Source: Marinobacter adhaerens HP15
GTDB lineage: Bacteria > Pseudomonadota > Gammaproteobacteria > Pseudomonadales > Oleiphilaceae
NCBI RefSeq assembly: GCF_000166295.1
Contig: NC_017506.1
Span: 2,976,001 to 3,040,000 of the forward strand
DNA: 64,000 nucleotides
Reading direction: 5' to 3'
The notes beneath the pieces are model-generated. The model saw only the letters and a program-made list of their open reading frames with translations. It did not search any database and was not told the origin of the DNA. A program made the position numbers and the translations under genes. Numbering within the stretch: position 1 is the first letter of the stretch; each line of letters begins with the position of its first letter. Shown here piece after piece: positions 26,331 to 36,167 of this stretch.

Positions 26331-26762
26331 ATGCCCACTTACACCGTCACGGTCGCGAATCTGTCTCTGTCGCCGCAGCAGAAATCACAGATCGCCGAGG
26401 CCATCACAGCGGCCCACAATGCCCAAACCGGCGCTCCCCGGTTCTTTGCCCAGGTTCTTTTTTCCGCGGCCAGTGCGGGCGACCACTTTGTGGGTGGCAG
26501 AGTGAACACCGCGCCTCAGGTATATGTGCACGGCCTGGTGCGGGAGGGCAGAAGCATCGAGATCAAACAGGCCCTGATGAGCCAGATGCTTGAAGAAATC
26601 ACCCAAATCGTGGAGATCACAGCTGAGGACGTCTGGATCTATCTGCAGGACATTCCGGCCACCCAGATGATCGAGTTTGGGCGGTTTTTGCCGGCGCCGG
26701 GAGAGGAAGCTGTGTGGGAAAAGGGAATGTCTTCGGAAAAGCGGGCCAGCTTAAACAAATAA
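26331..26762 (+). CDS. Tautomerase-family protein (cis-CaaD-like)
   Basis: A 143-residue protein that begins Met-Pro, leaving Pro1 as the catalytic base typical of the 4-oxalocrotonate tautomerase superfamily. The length (double that of 4-OT) and the segments PTYTVTVANLSLS and RFFAQVLFS resemble cis-3-chloroacrylate dehalogenase-like members. ATG at 26331 with ribosome site GGCAGGAG is chosen, because it puts Pro at position 2. Substrate unknown. Confidence 0.85.
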   Translation: MPTYTVTVANLSLSPQQKSQIAEAITAAHNAQTGAPRFFAQVLFSAASAGDHFVGGRVNTAPQVYVHGLVREGRSIEIKQALMSQMLEEITQIVEITAEDVWIYLQDIPATQMIEFGRFLPAPGEEAVWEKGMSSEKRASLNK

Positions 26763-26763
26763 C

Positions 26764-26898
26764 CGCATTAATAGATCTGTCCCGGTTTCCCTCAGAGGGC
26801 TCAAATCTTTTGCGGCAACCGTAACAACTGCGCGCTTTCACTTCGGGCTCCGATTTGTCTGGAAAACCGGCCACAATCACTCTGGCCCGTCGCGGCAT
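26764..26898 (-). pseudogene. Deleted REP-associated (Y1) transposase gene
   Basis: On the minus strand an ATG with a perfect ribosome site (GGAGGTACTG) starts MPRRARVIVAGFP, which is how many REP-associated Y1 transposases begin. The following catalytic domain (HxH, Tyr) is missing; the frame passes directly to a basic tail with CYGCRKRF and ends GNRDRSI, overlapping the dispersed tail motif. An internal deletion of most of the gene is the simplest reading. The rest of 26763-27126 shows nothing else I can name. Confidence 0.6.
26775..26788 (-). repeat. Transposase-tail motif, left side of the AT-rich island
   Basis: ATCTGTCCCGGTTT, identical to 23123-23136 and inverted relative to 31146-31159. 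It is the 3' end of the deleted transposase gene on the minus strand. Confidence 0.55.
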
Positions 26899-27126
26899 CA
26901 GTACCTCCTTGCTTTTGAAAAACAGAATCCCTTCTGTTCTGAACGCCAACATAAACCGGAGCATGTTGGAGGTTAGAAGTGACTGACTAAAGCGCTGGAT
27001 CCGTCAGAGAAGACGAAAAAAATTCAATCCCAGTTTTCTCTCGGATTCCCTCTCGCGTTAGCGTGATAATGATTAAGCTGGTACCCTTTTGGAAAAATTC
27101 AGACTTAGAACAAACGGCTGAACACA

Positions 27127-27558
27127 ATGACGTTCAAGTACCAGAGTGAATTGGCAGCAATCTCTCAAAACGGCTCAACGTGCCCTCCTCAGACTGCTCA
27201 CGAGGCCAACCTTACCGCATGGCGTTGGGTCTTCTCACCAATTTCAGAAGCTCACTTTTTGCCTCAGGCACGTAAAAATCCAGCTCGATTAAATAAAGCG
27301 AAAGACGTAGAAGAAAAGTGTTCATGCTGGGGGATATCAATGCATGATACGAAAGAGAAGAGCATTACTGCCTTTAAACGAGTAGAGTGCTCTTTCAGAA
27401 AAGCTCGCAAGGTGCTAGGAACTCACGTTGCTAAAGCTGAAATCACTCCCGATCATGGTGTCTGCACCCCTTCCAATGAGGTAGGACACTTTGACTTTCA
27501 CCCTTATAAAAATATCAAAATGTCCGACAGCTTTTTTATTGATGGGCCAATTCCATGA
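27127..27558 (+). CDS. Unrecognised 143-residue protein in AT-rich island
   Basis: A soluble protein with many aromatic and charged residues. Landmarks are WRWVFSPISEAHFLPQARKNP, CSCWGISMHDTKEKSITAF and HFDFHPYKNIKMSDSFFI. The small-domain look is conserved-protein-like rather than random, but I cannot name the family. Its stop overlaps the start of the next gene by four bases (ATGA), so the two are translationally coupled. No clear ribosome site precedes 27127. Base composition is much more AT-rich than the surrounding genome, suggesting recent acquisition. Confidence 0.6.
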   Translation: MTFKYQSELAAISQNGSTCPPQTAHEANLTAWRWVFSPISEAHFLPQARKNPARLNKAKDVEEKCSCWGISMHDTKEKSITAFKRVECSFRKARKVLGTHVAKAEITPDHGVCTPSNEVGHFDFHPYKNIKMSDSFFIDGPIP

Positions 27559-28622
27559 AAAAAATGCCAAATATTGAGGGGAAAAAGATATCAGCTAAAG
27601 ATATACCTCAGTACACATGGAATGCTGACCTGGTTGACTTTGACGGCCCTCTCCTTAGTTTATTTAAGAGCGAGGACGGAGAAGATGCTCTATTTTCTTG
27701 GCTTGACTGTAGCAATTCGAGAAATCGCTGGTGCATCCTCCCGCTCAGTCGAGAGTTGCTAGGGAGTTACCTGAAACAAGAGACAAGCCTTTTGGAAGTT
27801 TTCCAGAGTCTCGATAGCTTTGTTGTATTTGACGTTACTCCAAGCCATAGACGAACAAACTTCACGCTTACCAATTTATCGGATTTACCCCAAGACTATA
27901 TACCAGACCCGGAATCTTATCTTTTTGATGAGATATCTACCGATGCAGCGACAGCCCTACGGGACGAGGAGACAGAAGAATATTATTTAGGGCTGGATGG
28001 AGGTATGTATATTGATGATTTGTCGTTGATACCAAAAACCTATCAACAACTATACTCTTTTCATTATGGACTGGAGCATCTCCAACGAGATGCGGTATCC
28101 CATTCGTTTTCGCGAATTTTAAAGGGTTGGACTGGTGGATTCAGCTCTGTCAACGTTTTCACAGGATTACGCTCAGTCATTCCATCCATACATAGGGTTA
28201 GAATTTCGGAGCTTCGATATAACTCACCTGGACACATAAAGGTAAACCTTCTTCCAAAGCTCGCTGAGAAGATTGAATCAGCCGCCAATTATATAGAAAA
28301 CGAGGAAAACTTCAGAGAATCTGAACAGTTTTATAAAGATGTTTACAACTTCTTTAAAGACCATAAAATAGCGGGCTTTGAGGAAGAGCGAAATCAACAC
28401 GAAAGAAGCCTAACTCCGGACACTAATAAAGAAATAATGGCGTATGTTGACACCTTTTTCGAAATGATGGACTGGACAGAGTACCAAGAAAACTTCAAAA
28501 AAGTTCATGCTAGCCCGCTCTTACAGCTAAGAATCCTTCTGGCGTATTATCGACGACTAAAAAAGCTCAGGCCGTACATAGTTCGAGGACATCTTTCAAT
28601 TGGATCATCACTGCTTACATGA
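27555..28622 (+). CDS. Unrecognised 355-residue protein, DUF6575-like N-terminus
   Basis: A soluble protein. The N-terminus (VDFDGPLLSLFKSEDGEDAL, then NRWCILPLSRELLGSYL) resembles what I remember as the DUF6575 domain, unverified. The middle is acidic (RDEETEEYYLGLDGG); the second half is helical, ending in a basic helix LLAYYRRLKKLRPY. It is coupled to the preceding 143-residue gene, which together look like a two-gene accessory module, possibly antiphage or toxin-type, but that is inference from context only. Confidence 0.6.
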   Translation: MKKMPNIEGKKISAKDIPQYTWNADLVDFDGPLLSLFKSEDGEDALFSWLDCSNSRNRWCILPLSRELLGSYLKQETSLLEVFQSLDSFVVFDVTPSHRRTNFTLTNLSDLPQDYIPDPESYLFDEISTDAATALRDEETEEYYLGLDGGMYIDDLSLIPKTYQQLYSFHYGLEHLQRDAVSHSFSRILKGWTGGFSSVNVFTGLRSVIPSIHRVRISELRYNSPGHIKVNLLPKLAEKIESAANYIENEENFRESEQFYKDVYNFFKDHKIAGFEEERNQHERSLTPDTNKEIMAYVDTFFEMMDWTEYQENFKKVHASPLLQLRILLAYYRRLKKLRPYIVRGHLSIGSSLLT

Positions 28623-28752
28623 GGCGAAGACCGGGGCAAAATGGACTAACCCGAGTTTTCTATATCAACCTTACCAATAGTTTTTCTTACGGCAACCAGA
28701 ATGGGATCGAAACTTGTATACCGTTATTATCCGCGGCCAACCAAAAAAATAG

Positions 28753-28769
28753 ATCTGCCCCAGATCCCC
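28753..28769 (-). repeat. Diverged transposase-tail motif inside the island
   Basis: ATCTGCCCCAGATCCCC preceded by an A-run resembles the sequence at 23113-23140 (A-run, ATCTGTCCCGGTTTCCCC). It lies in the 278-base gap between the two-gene module and the ATPase-nuclease gene. That gap otherwise shows nothing I can support. Confidence 0.35.
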
Positions 28770-28900
28770 AAAATTTATCGGATTGTCAGATCACTTAGCG
28801 GAAATCGGCAAATAATGCCTAATGTATGTATCAAGCAACTTGTTGAGTTCCTTAACCGCTGCATCATGTTTCTGAGGGTTGCGCAGCTTCGATAAATGTT

Positions 28901-30841
28901 TTACCAAATACTTGTATGATATTTTGATGACCACTTTTTTATGCTCAAAATAAAGCTCTTTCGCCCAACTAAGGCGTTTAAATTATTATCCGGATCCCTA
29001 CACACGATAAACGCCAAGTTTCCGTAATCATTATGAAGATAAGAGTTAACTTGACGATAATCTGCCGCTGTCAAACCCTCATAATTTTTTATCTCGAAAA
29101 CAACCTGCCTAACTTTGTAGTCATCAAAAACTCGTTGCCAAAAGCTATTATTAGACATATTAGTTGCAACAATATCTCTCTGTTGCAACTTATTCTTATT
29201 GGGATGCATTTCAATATTAACCAAACTTCCGGCAAAAACTAACTTTATCGCTTGATAACACCACTCCTCGAAATCATGGGCACCACCCCTGCCTTCCGGT
29301 ATTTCCTTTATCTCTTCAATTATACGACCAATTGTCGCGGCGCGCTGCTCTTGGGAGATTGAGCTTACCTCAATATCGTATTCATCATGTATATCTTCAG
29401 CATCTTGTATTGAGAGCTCTTTTTGCTTAAGATTTAATGCCAACCAATAACAAGGATGCACCAATAATCGCGAACTTTCACCGATTTCCTTCGAAAGCTC
29501 CCTCCCATCATGACAAAATACAAACGAACTTGATCTTTCATCGTAAATACCTACAAAACCAATCCCGTACAATCGCTGAAGTACCTTGTGCGGTTTCTCC
29601 AGAACAATGACATCCCTTTGCGTATTCGGGTCACTGAATTCCCCCTCTAGAATCTGCCTGATTTTAGAGTTAGCTTCCTCTATAGAGAGTTCTGCAGAGC
29701 CTGACGAGAACCCAGAAACAAACTCCTGCAACGCGGGAAATATATTTTCATATTCCTTAAACAGATCGTAAAGCCGGTTCTCGGATACAGATTTGGCAGA
29801 CTGCTCGATATCAGACACGATGATCGTGTTCCTATCTTGGGAGCTCGCCTTGAGAAATGCATTGTTTAATAAAACTAAAATGTCTCTGGGACGATAGAGC
29901 GTCAATCTTAATGCAACCCGGAAACCTTCTCTGCCTTTTAGGATGTCTGCGACAGCGCCATTCCAAACTTTTACGTTATTCTCTTGCCTGGAATTAATTG
30001 CAATTCTCAACCTATTACAAACAAGATTAAAAAGGTCGTAATCATCCCAGTGTAGCCGAAGAACTTGGCCCTCAATATTTCTTGTAAAATCAGGATCATT
30101 TATAACAATAGACCGAAACATGTTGTCTCTAAGAAATGCTATAGCCCTTACATTTCTAGAGTATTTCGAATTCAAATCAATTAAAGCTTGAACGAAACCA
30201 TCAATTACTCCAATACCAACAACATCCGGAGAATACCCTTCATCCAGCCTGTCAGCTAATATTACAATTTTCTGATCTGCCTTTGAAAATACGGAGTAAA
30301 GAGCATGCTCCAATGTATCAAGATCCAGTTTATCAGATAGGTCACCAATAATTTCTTCAGGAGCATCTAACTCGGACATTACCGATTTTATCTTTTTTCT
30401 AAGTCTGACGGTTACCGTCCTGCCACTTGTTTTCCACTCGTTAATATAAGGCTGAATAACAACATGATCCAACAGCTTTCCGAGCTTGTAGTGACCGTTT
30501 ACAGCCGAAATAATTTCCATGTATACAGCATATCTCCAACATAGCTTTGAGGCCGCCTTGACATAAGCGAACTTTTCGGAGAACTTTGCGAAGGCCGACC
30601 TTAAACCGATCATTTGCTCTTCTTCTGGAGCAACATTTATGACGAAGGTCTTCGCCTGCGCTCGGATATGCTTATTCAGTCGATAAACCAGTGCGCTCTT
30701 GCCGGTACCCCTTCGACCCACCACCAAACAACGGTCACCGGATTCCAGTATGGCCTTATAGTCTGATGTTTCGAGAAATGCCGACTCCAGCATTTGTAGG
30801 TCGTTTTCGGCTCTTATATCTCCCAGAAGATTCCCTTTCAT
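28901..30841 (-). CDS. P-loop ATPase fused to PD-(D/E)xK nuclease domain
   Basis: A 646-residue protein. Walker A GRRGTGKS is at residues 42-49, Walker B VILADRLDEGY at 193-203, and an LYRPRDIL segment at about 315 is typical of Sll1717-type P-loop ATPases. Residues 500-640 look like a restriction-type nuclease: Glu525 (HDFEEW), Asp556 (QRDIVAT), Glu583-Ile-Lys585 (FEIKNY) and a QxxxY motif (Gln597, Tyr601), as in Mrr/RecB-like enzymes. An ATP-driven DNA-cleaving defence protein is a reasonable inference. The ATG at 30841 is chosen over GTG 30847. AT-rich, like the preceding two-gene module. Confidence 0.8.
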   Translation of the reverse strand: MKGNLLGDIRAENDLQMLESAFLETSDYKAILESGDRCLVVGRRGTGKSALVYRLNKHIRAQAKTFVINVAPEEEQMIGLRSAFAKFSEKFAYVKAASKLCWRYAVYMEIISAVNGHYKLGKLLDHVVIQPYINEWKTSGRTVTVRLRKKIKSVMSELDAPEEIIGDLSDKLDLDTLEHALYSVFSKADQKIVILADRLDEGYSPDVVGIGVIDGFVQALIDLNSKYSRNVRAIAFLRDNMFRSIVINDPDFTRNIEGQVLRLHWDDYDLFNLVCNRLRIAINSRQENNVKVWNGAVADILKGREGFRVALRLTLYRPRDILVLLNNAFLKASSQDRNTIIVSDIEQSAKSVSENRLYDLFKEYENIFPALQEFVSGFSSGSAELSIEEANSKIRQILEGEFSDPNTQRDVIVLEKPHKVLQRLYGIGFVGIYDERSSSFVFCHDGRELSKEIGESSRLLVHPCYWLALNLKQKELSIQDAEDIHDEYDIEVSSISQEQRAATIGRIIEEIKEIPEGRGGAHDFEEWCYQAIKLVFAGSLVNIEMHPNKNKLQQRDIVATNMSNNSFWQRVFDDYKVRQVVFEIKNYEGLTAADYRQVNSYLHNDYGNLAFIVCRDPDNNLNALVGRKSFILSIKKWSSKYHTSIW

Positions 30842-30912
30842 AACCACCCTAAACCAGCAAAAACCCGTAGAATTATGATGGCTATGGTGCCCGACTAGCT
30901 ACGAAAATAAAA

Positions 30913-31140
30913 CTAAGAAAAACTCACAAAAAGTTCGGTGTAGAGGTTTTCTTCCGCGGCCAGCAACAGAAAAATCTGCCGGCTTTGAAGCGAGTTGCCG
31001 AGAACGATGCGAGAGCGGTCTTTCACTTTCTCTATCGGGAGTTCCACTCGGCCCAAAAGTTTTATTCCGCCGCTTTTCCTCGTGCCCTCGCCCCTAGCTC
31101 GTTTCATAAGGTTGGTTTTTCCGATTTCGTTGCGCACCAT
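30913..31140 (-). pseudogene. Decayed fragment of urtE
   Basis: The minus-strand frame reads RNEIGKTNLMK, then VELPIEKVKDRSR and QSRQIFLLLAAEENLYTEL. The genuine UrtE has RNGVGKTTLMK, VELTKKKVEDRSR and QGRQIFPLLTVEENLRTGL at the same spacing. About 75 residues spanning the Walker A region to past the Q-loop are kept, without the ABC signature or Walker B. It lies 6.4 kb from intact urtE, in the same orientation, and abuts a transposase-tail motif. Confidence 0.8.
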
Positions 31141-31145
31141 TGTGA

Positions 31146-31159
31146 AAACCGGGACAGAT
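31146..31159 (+). repeat. Transposase-tail motif, right side of the AT-rich island
   Basis: AAACCGGGACAGAT is the exact reverse complement of the motif at 26775-26788. The two inverted copies bracket the island containing the two-gene module, the ATPase-nuclease gene and the urtE fragment. Confidence 0.55.
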
Positions 31160-31181
31160 TTATCTTTCAGATGGATAGCGG

Positions 31182-31220
31182 AAAAGCCGCCCGGTTCCCC
31201 GAGCGGCTGTCTTGTTTTTT
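31182..31220 (-). terminator. Probable terminator of the urea operon (bidirectional)
   Basis: AGCCGC at 31185-31190 pairs with GCGGCT at 31203-31208. T-runs occur on both outer sides in the relevant direction (TTTTCC for minus, CTTGTTTTTT for plus). It lies 20 bases beyond the ureJ stop codon and so should end the urt-ure transcript. Confidence 0.7.
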
Positions 31221-31239
31221 GCTGCAGTCGAAGTGAGTA

Positions 31240-31815
31240 TCAGGCAGCCGCCAGGTACGCCCCCGCAACCGCCAGCACACCGCCAACACCGCGACTAAAC
31301 CGGCTATCCGCCTTCAACATCAAGCTACCCAGCCCACGGCCAACCAGGGTAATTGCGAGTGTAGCGATAGAGAACCCAGCCAGGTAAGCGGCAAGAGTCG
31401 CCCCCGCAGGCATCTCCGCCCCATGAGCAAAACCGTGGAACAGCATAAACGCCCCAACCAGAGTACCGCCCACAGCCGTCGGCAGTTTCGCCAGTGTGGC
31501 AATTAAGATACCAGCGACCAGTACGGAGAACGTAATCCCTGTTTCAACGCCGGGCAGGCTCAGGCCGCTCCAGGCGAGGGTGGCACCGAGAATCATGCCA
31601 CCGATCACGAAGGCGGGGGTGGCGTTCTTCATGTGTTTGCTCTGGCGCACACTCCAGAAGCCGATGGCGGCCATGGCCAGCAGGTGGTCCAGGCCCAGCA
31701 TGGGGTGCAGCAAACCGCTGGTGAATCCGCCTTCGGCATGGCCGGAGTGAGCCATGGCAGTGGCAGAAACAGTCAGCAACGCTGCAGCGGTGAGGAGTTT
31801 GGCTGTGAGTTTCAT
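31240..31815 (-). CDS. ureJ: HupE/UreJ family nickel permease-like protein
   Basis: A 191-residue membrane protein with a signal-like first segment and about six further hydrophobic helices. The conserved HPMLGLDHLLAM motif, plus LFHGFAHGAEMP, is the HupE/UreJ mark; the His and Asp residues are thought to handle nickel. It is the last gene of the urea operon, 43 bases after ureG, so nickel delivery to urease is the likely role. Confidence 0.9.
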   Translation of the reverse strand: MKLTAKLLTAAALLTVSATAMAHSGHAEGGFTSGLLHPMLGLDHLLAMAAIGFWSVRQSKHMKNATPAFVIGGMILGATLAWSGLSLPGVETGITFSVLVAGILIATLAKLPTAVGGTLVGAFMLFHGFAHGAEMPAGATLAAYLAGFSIATLAITLVGRGLGSLMLKADSRFSRGVGGVLAVAGAYLAAA

Positions 31816-31858
31816 GGTTTTCTCCTGATGGTTCTCAAGTCGTTCGAAGTCGGTTGGC

Positions 31859-32512
31859 TCAGGCGGTTTCCGCCAGTTTTTCAGGGCGGCGTTCCGGCAA
31901 CATGCCCCGCTCCAGAATGAAGCTGATGATCGTCTCCAGCCCTACCCCGTCATACAGGTTGGTAAACACAAAGGGCCGTTCGCCGCGCATTTTCTTGCTG
32001 TCCCGTTCCATTACATCCAGGGAGGCGTGCACCTGTTCGGCGATGTCGATCTTGTTGATGATCAGCAGGTCGGATTTGGTGATGCCGGGGCCGCCTTTGC
32101 GGGGAATCTTGTCGCCGGCGGAAACGTCGATCACGTACAGGGTGAGGTCGCTCAGTTCCGGGCTGAAGGTGGCGGAGAGGTTGTCGCCGCCGGATTCCAC
32201 CAGCACCAGTTCCAGATTTGGGTGGCGGTTTTGCAGGTCGTCGATGGCCGCCAGGTTCATGGAGGCGTCCTCACGAATGGCGGTGTGCGGGCAGCCGCCG
32301 GTTTCCACGCCGAGGATGCGGTCTGCGGCCAGGGCTTCGTGGCGGAGGAGGAAGTCGGCGTCTTCCCGGGTGTAGATGTCGTTGGTCACCACGGCGATGT
32401 CGTAGTGGTCCCGCAGGGCTTTGCACAACTGGCGCAGCAGGGCGGTTTTACCGGAACCAACCGGGCCACCCACTCCAACTCTCAGACAATGTGTCATGGC
32501 AGATCTCCTCAA
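31859..32512 (-). CDS. ureG: Urease accessory GTPase UreG
   Basis: A 217-residue SIMIBI GTPase that drives nickel insertion into urease. P-loop [14 protein letters not shown], the metal-site CPH motif in [14 protein letters not shown], the Glu/Ser segment [12 protein letters not shown] and the base-recognition NKID (IINKIDIAE) are all present. An alternative Met four codons in is possible (MTHCLRVG). It lies 7 bases downstream of ureF. Confidence 0.97.
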   Translation of the reverse strand: MRRSAMTHCLRVGVGGPVGSGKTALLRQLCKALRDHYDIAVVTNDIYTREDADFLLRHEALAADRILGVETGGCPHTAIREDASMNLAAIDDLQNRHPNLELVLVESGGDNLSATFSPELSDLTLYVIDVSAGDKIPRKGGPGITKSDLLIINKIDIAEQVHASLDVMERDSKKMRGERPFVFTNLYDGVGLETIISFILERGMLPERRPEKLAETA

Positions 32513-32519
32513 TTGTTAT

Positions 32520-33233
32520 TCAGCTTCTGAAAAGCCGTGAATACTGTGTTTCATGCAGGGCACTTCCGAGCGCCAGTCCCGGCAGGATGGGCCCGAGTTC
32601 GTGATCGTTTCGTTCCAGGGCCGTGTCTACCGCCACCGCCAGCTGCGGCCGTAGCCGTTCGATAATGCGCTGCGCGGCGGTGTGGCCCAAAGGCAATGCC
32701 TTGCAGGCCACGGCGAGCTGGTTTTCCAGCCAGGCCCAGGCGAAGCCGAGCAGCGTCTGACGAACCGGCACAAAGCGTTTGTGGGCGGCCCAGGCGAACA
32801 TGGTGATGTAGCCAGGCTCTTCCGGAATCAAGTGTGGCTCGGGCAGCAGCTCCAGGTTGCGCAATAGCGTGACGAGGGCGCCGCCAAGGCGGGTGTCTTC
32901 GTCGCTCAGTTCGGCGGTTTCCCGGGTGGCATGCAGCCAGTCGTTCCACTTGGCCAGCGCAATGGCGTCACCTTCGGCCCACGCGGTCTGCAAACGCACC
33001 AGCAGGGGCAATTCGCAGCGGCTCAGGCCGTCTTCCAACACGCCTTCAATCCACTGGGCCAGTTCGGCTTCGTTATTCACCCAGCCCAGCTCGAAGGCGC
33101 TTTCCAGGCCCTGGGACCAGGCGAAGGCGCCGATGGGCAGTGCGGGGCTGACCAGTTGCATCAGGCCCAGCAATGCCAGGTCGTCCACCTGCGGGGTGGC
33201 GGCCTCAGTGGGTGTGTTTATGACTGTGGCCAT
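32520..33233 (-). CDS. ureF: Urease accessory protein UreF
   Basis: A 237-residue helical UreF, the factor that checks UreG activity and nickel transfer. The SPALPIGAFAWSQGLE opening and the YSRLFRS end are typical. The real start is the ATG at 33231-33233; the longer open frame upstream only reads through the His tail of ureE in another frame. The start lies 29 bases inside ureE, so translation is coupled. Confidence 0.95.
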   Translation of the reverse strand: MATVINTPTEAATPQVDDLALLGLMQLVSPALPIGAFAWSQGLESAFELGWVNNEAELAQWIEGVLEDGLSRCELPLLVRLQTAWAEGDAIALAKWNDWLHATRETAELSDEDTRLGGALVTLLRNLELLPEPHLIPEEPGYITMFAWAAHKRFVPVRQTLLGFAWAWLENQLAVACKALPLGHTAAQRIIERLRPQLAVAVDTALERNDHELGPILPGLALGSALHETQYSRLFRS

Positions 33234-33747
33234 GGCTGTGCCCGTGGTCGTGATCGTGTGAATGGCTGTGGCCGTGCCCATGGGAATGGCCAGCTTGGGA
33301 GTAGGCGCCGGGCTCGGGGTCAAATGGAGCGGTGTGGTGCACCACGGTGGCGCCCAGGCGCTCGGCCAGCTCTTCCAGTACGTGATCCGGCGGGAAGCGC
33401 ACGAAGCTGCCCTGCTCGTCTTCACCGATGGCCAGAGTCACGTGGCGGTTGCCCAGGTGGTAGCACAGGCGGGCCAGCGGCTGGCCGGACTTAATGCGGG
33501 CCGTCACTACCTGCTCTTCGGCGGCGCGAATGCGTACGATCTCGCCGGTTCTGGCCTGCAGCAGGTCGCCGTCCCGCAGCACCGGGCCGCGATCCAGGAA
33601 CAGGCCTACGTCCACGTTGGTTTCGGTGGTGGCGCGCAGCCGGCCACGGATACGCAGCTCGTAAGGCAGGATCAGGTTGTCCAGAATCTCGCTGGTATCG
33701 ATGCCGGTGGATTTCACGTCACCGATGCGTTCAATCAGTTCCAACAT
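33205..33747 (-). CDS. ureE: Urease accessory protein UreE with His-rich tail
   Basis: A 180-residue nickel chaperone. The N-terminal peptide-binding-like domain is followed by the metal domain (LCYHLGNRHVTL) and a C-terminal tail from residue 153 with 14 or so His in HGHGHSHSHDHDHGHSHGHS, which can store several nickel ions. The repetitive CAC/CAT tail overlaps the ureF start. It lies 48 bases after ureC. Confidence 0.96.
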   Translation of the reverse strand: MLELIERIGDVKSTGIDTSEILDNLILPYELRIRGRLRATTETNVDVGLFLDRGPVLRDGDLLQARTGEIVRIRAAEEQVVTARIKSGQPLARLCYHLGNRHVTLAIGEDEQGSFVRFPPDHVLEELAERLGATVVHHTAPFDPEPGAYSQAGHSHGHGHSHSHDHDHGHSHGHSHKHTH

Positions 33748-33795
33748 AACAATGTCCTCTTATTCCCGGCTCAGAACAGCCTTGAGCTGTATTGA

Positions 33796-35495
<1,700 letters not shown>

Positions 35496-35499
<4 letters not shown>

Positions 35500-35813
35500 T
35501 TCTGGCCCTCCAGTTTGCCCATGACTTCCTGCCGGAAACCGTAGATTTCACGGCCACCCGCGAACGGGATCAGTGTGACTTCGCGGCTCTGGCCGGGTTC
35601 GAAGCGGATGGCGGTGCCGGCCGCCACGTCCAGGCGGTAGCCACGGGCCTTGGCGCGATCGAAATCCAGCGCCGGGTTGGCTTCGGCAAAGTGGTAGTGA
35701 GAGCCGATCTGGATCGGGCGGTCGCCGGTATTGGCAACGTCTATCTGGATGCGTTCGCGGCCTTCGCAGAGTTCGATGTCGCCGTCTTTGAGCTGGTATT
35801 CACCGGGGATCAT
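35496..35813 (-). CDS. ureB: Urease beta subunit UreB
   Basis: A 105-residue structural subunit of the separate-subunit bacterial urease. IPGEY opens it and [17 protein letters not shown] is the family core. The ATG at 35811-35813 is chosen; the longer upstream frame runs into ureA. It lies 10 bases after ureA and overlaps ureC by four bases. Confidence 0.98.
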
Positions 35814-35823
35814 GGCGCGCTCC

Positions 35824-36126
35824 TTACACGATTGGGTTGTGGACGGTGACGAGCTTGGTGCCATCGGGGAAGGTGGCTTCCACCTGCACTTCGTCGACCA
35901 TTTCGGCGATGCCGTCCATCACGTCATCACGGGTGAGGACTTCGGTGCCGGCGGTCATCAACTCGGCCACGGTACGGCCTTCGCGAGCGCCTTCCATGAT
36001 TTCGGCGCTGATCAGGGCCACGGCTTCCGGGTAGTTGAGCTTCAGGCCTTTGGCTTTGCGGCGCTCGGCCAGCAGGGCTGCGGTGAACAGCAGCAGTTTG
36101 TCTTTGTCTCTTGGCGTTAATTCCAT
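35824..36126 (-). CDS. ureA: Urease gamma subunit UreA
   Basis: A 100-residue subunit with the standard [14 protein letters not shown] opening, [11 protein letters not shown] and the end [18 protein letters not shown]. Start at 36126 is fixed by the family N-terminus; the longer open frame upstream overlaps ureD. It lies 41 bases downstream of ureD and precedes ureB by 10 bases. Confidence 0.98.
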   Translation of the reverse strand: MELTPRDKDKLLLFTAALLAERRKAKGLKLNYPEAVALISAEIMEGAREGRTVAELMTAGTEVLTRDDVMDGIAEMVDEVQVEATFPDGTKLVTVHNPIV

Positions 36127-36167
36127 CGTTGTTTGCTCCGTTGATCGCGTCGCATTCTGCTTGTTAT

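Noticed and set aside
19843..31160. Possible integron cassette array
   Set aside because: Genes lie on both strands, no attC-type sites with the usual GTTRRRY cores were found, and no integrase is visible; the shared motifs are gene tails instead.
33145..33290. His-rich repeat tract as a possible tandem repeat or CRISPR-like element
   Set aside because: It is the coding sequence of the UreE His tail (CAC/CAT codons with Gly, Ser, Asp) and has no regular repeat unit.
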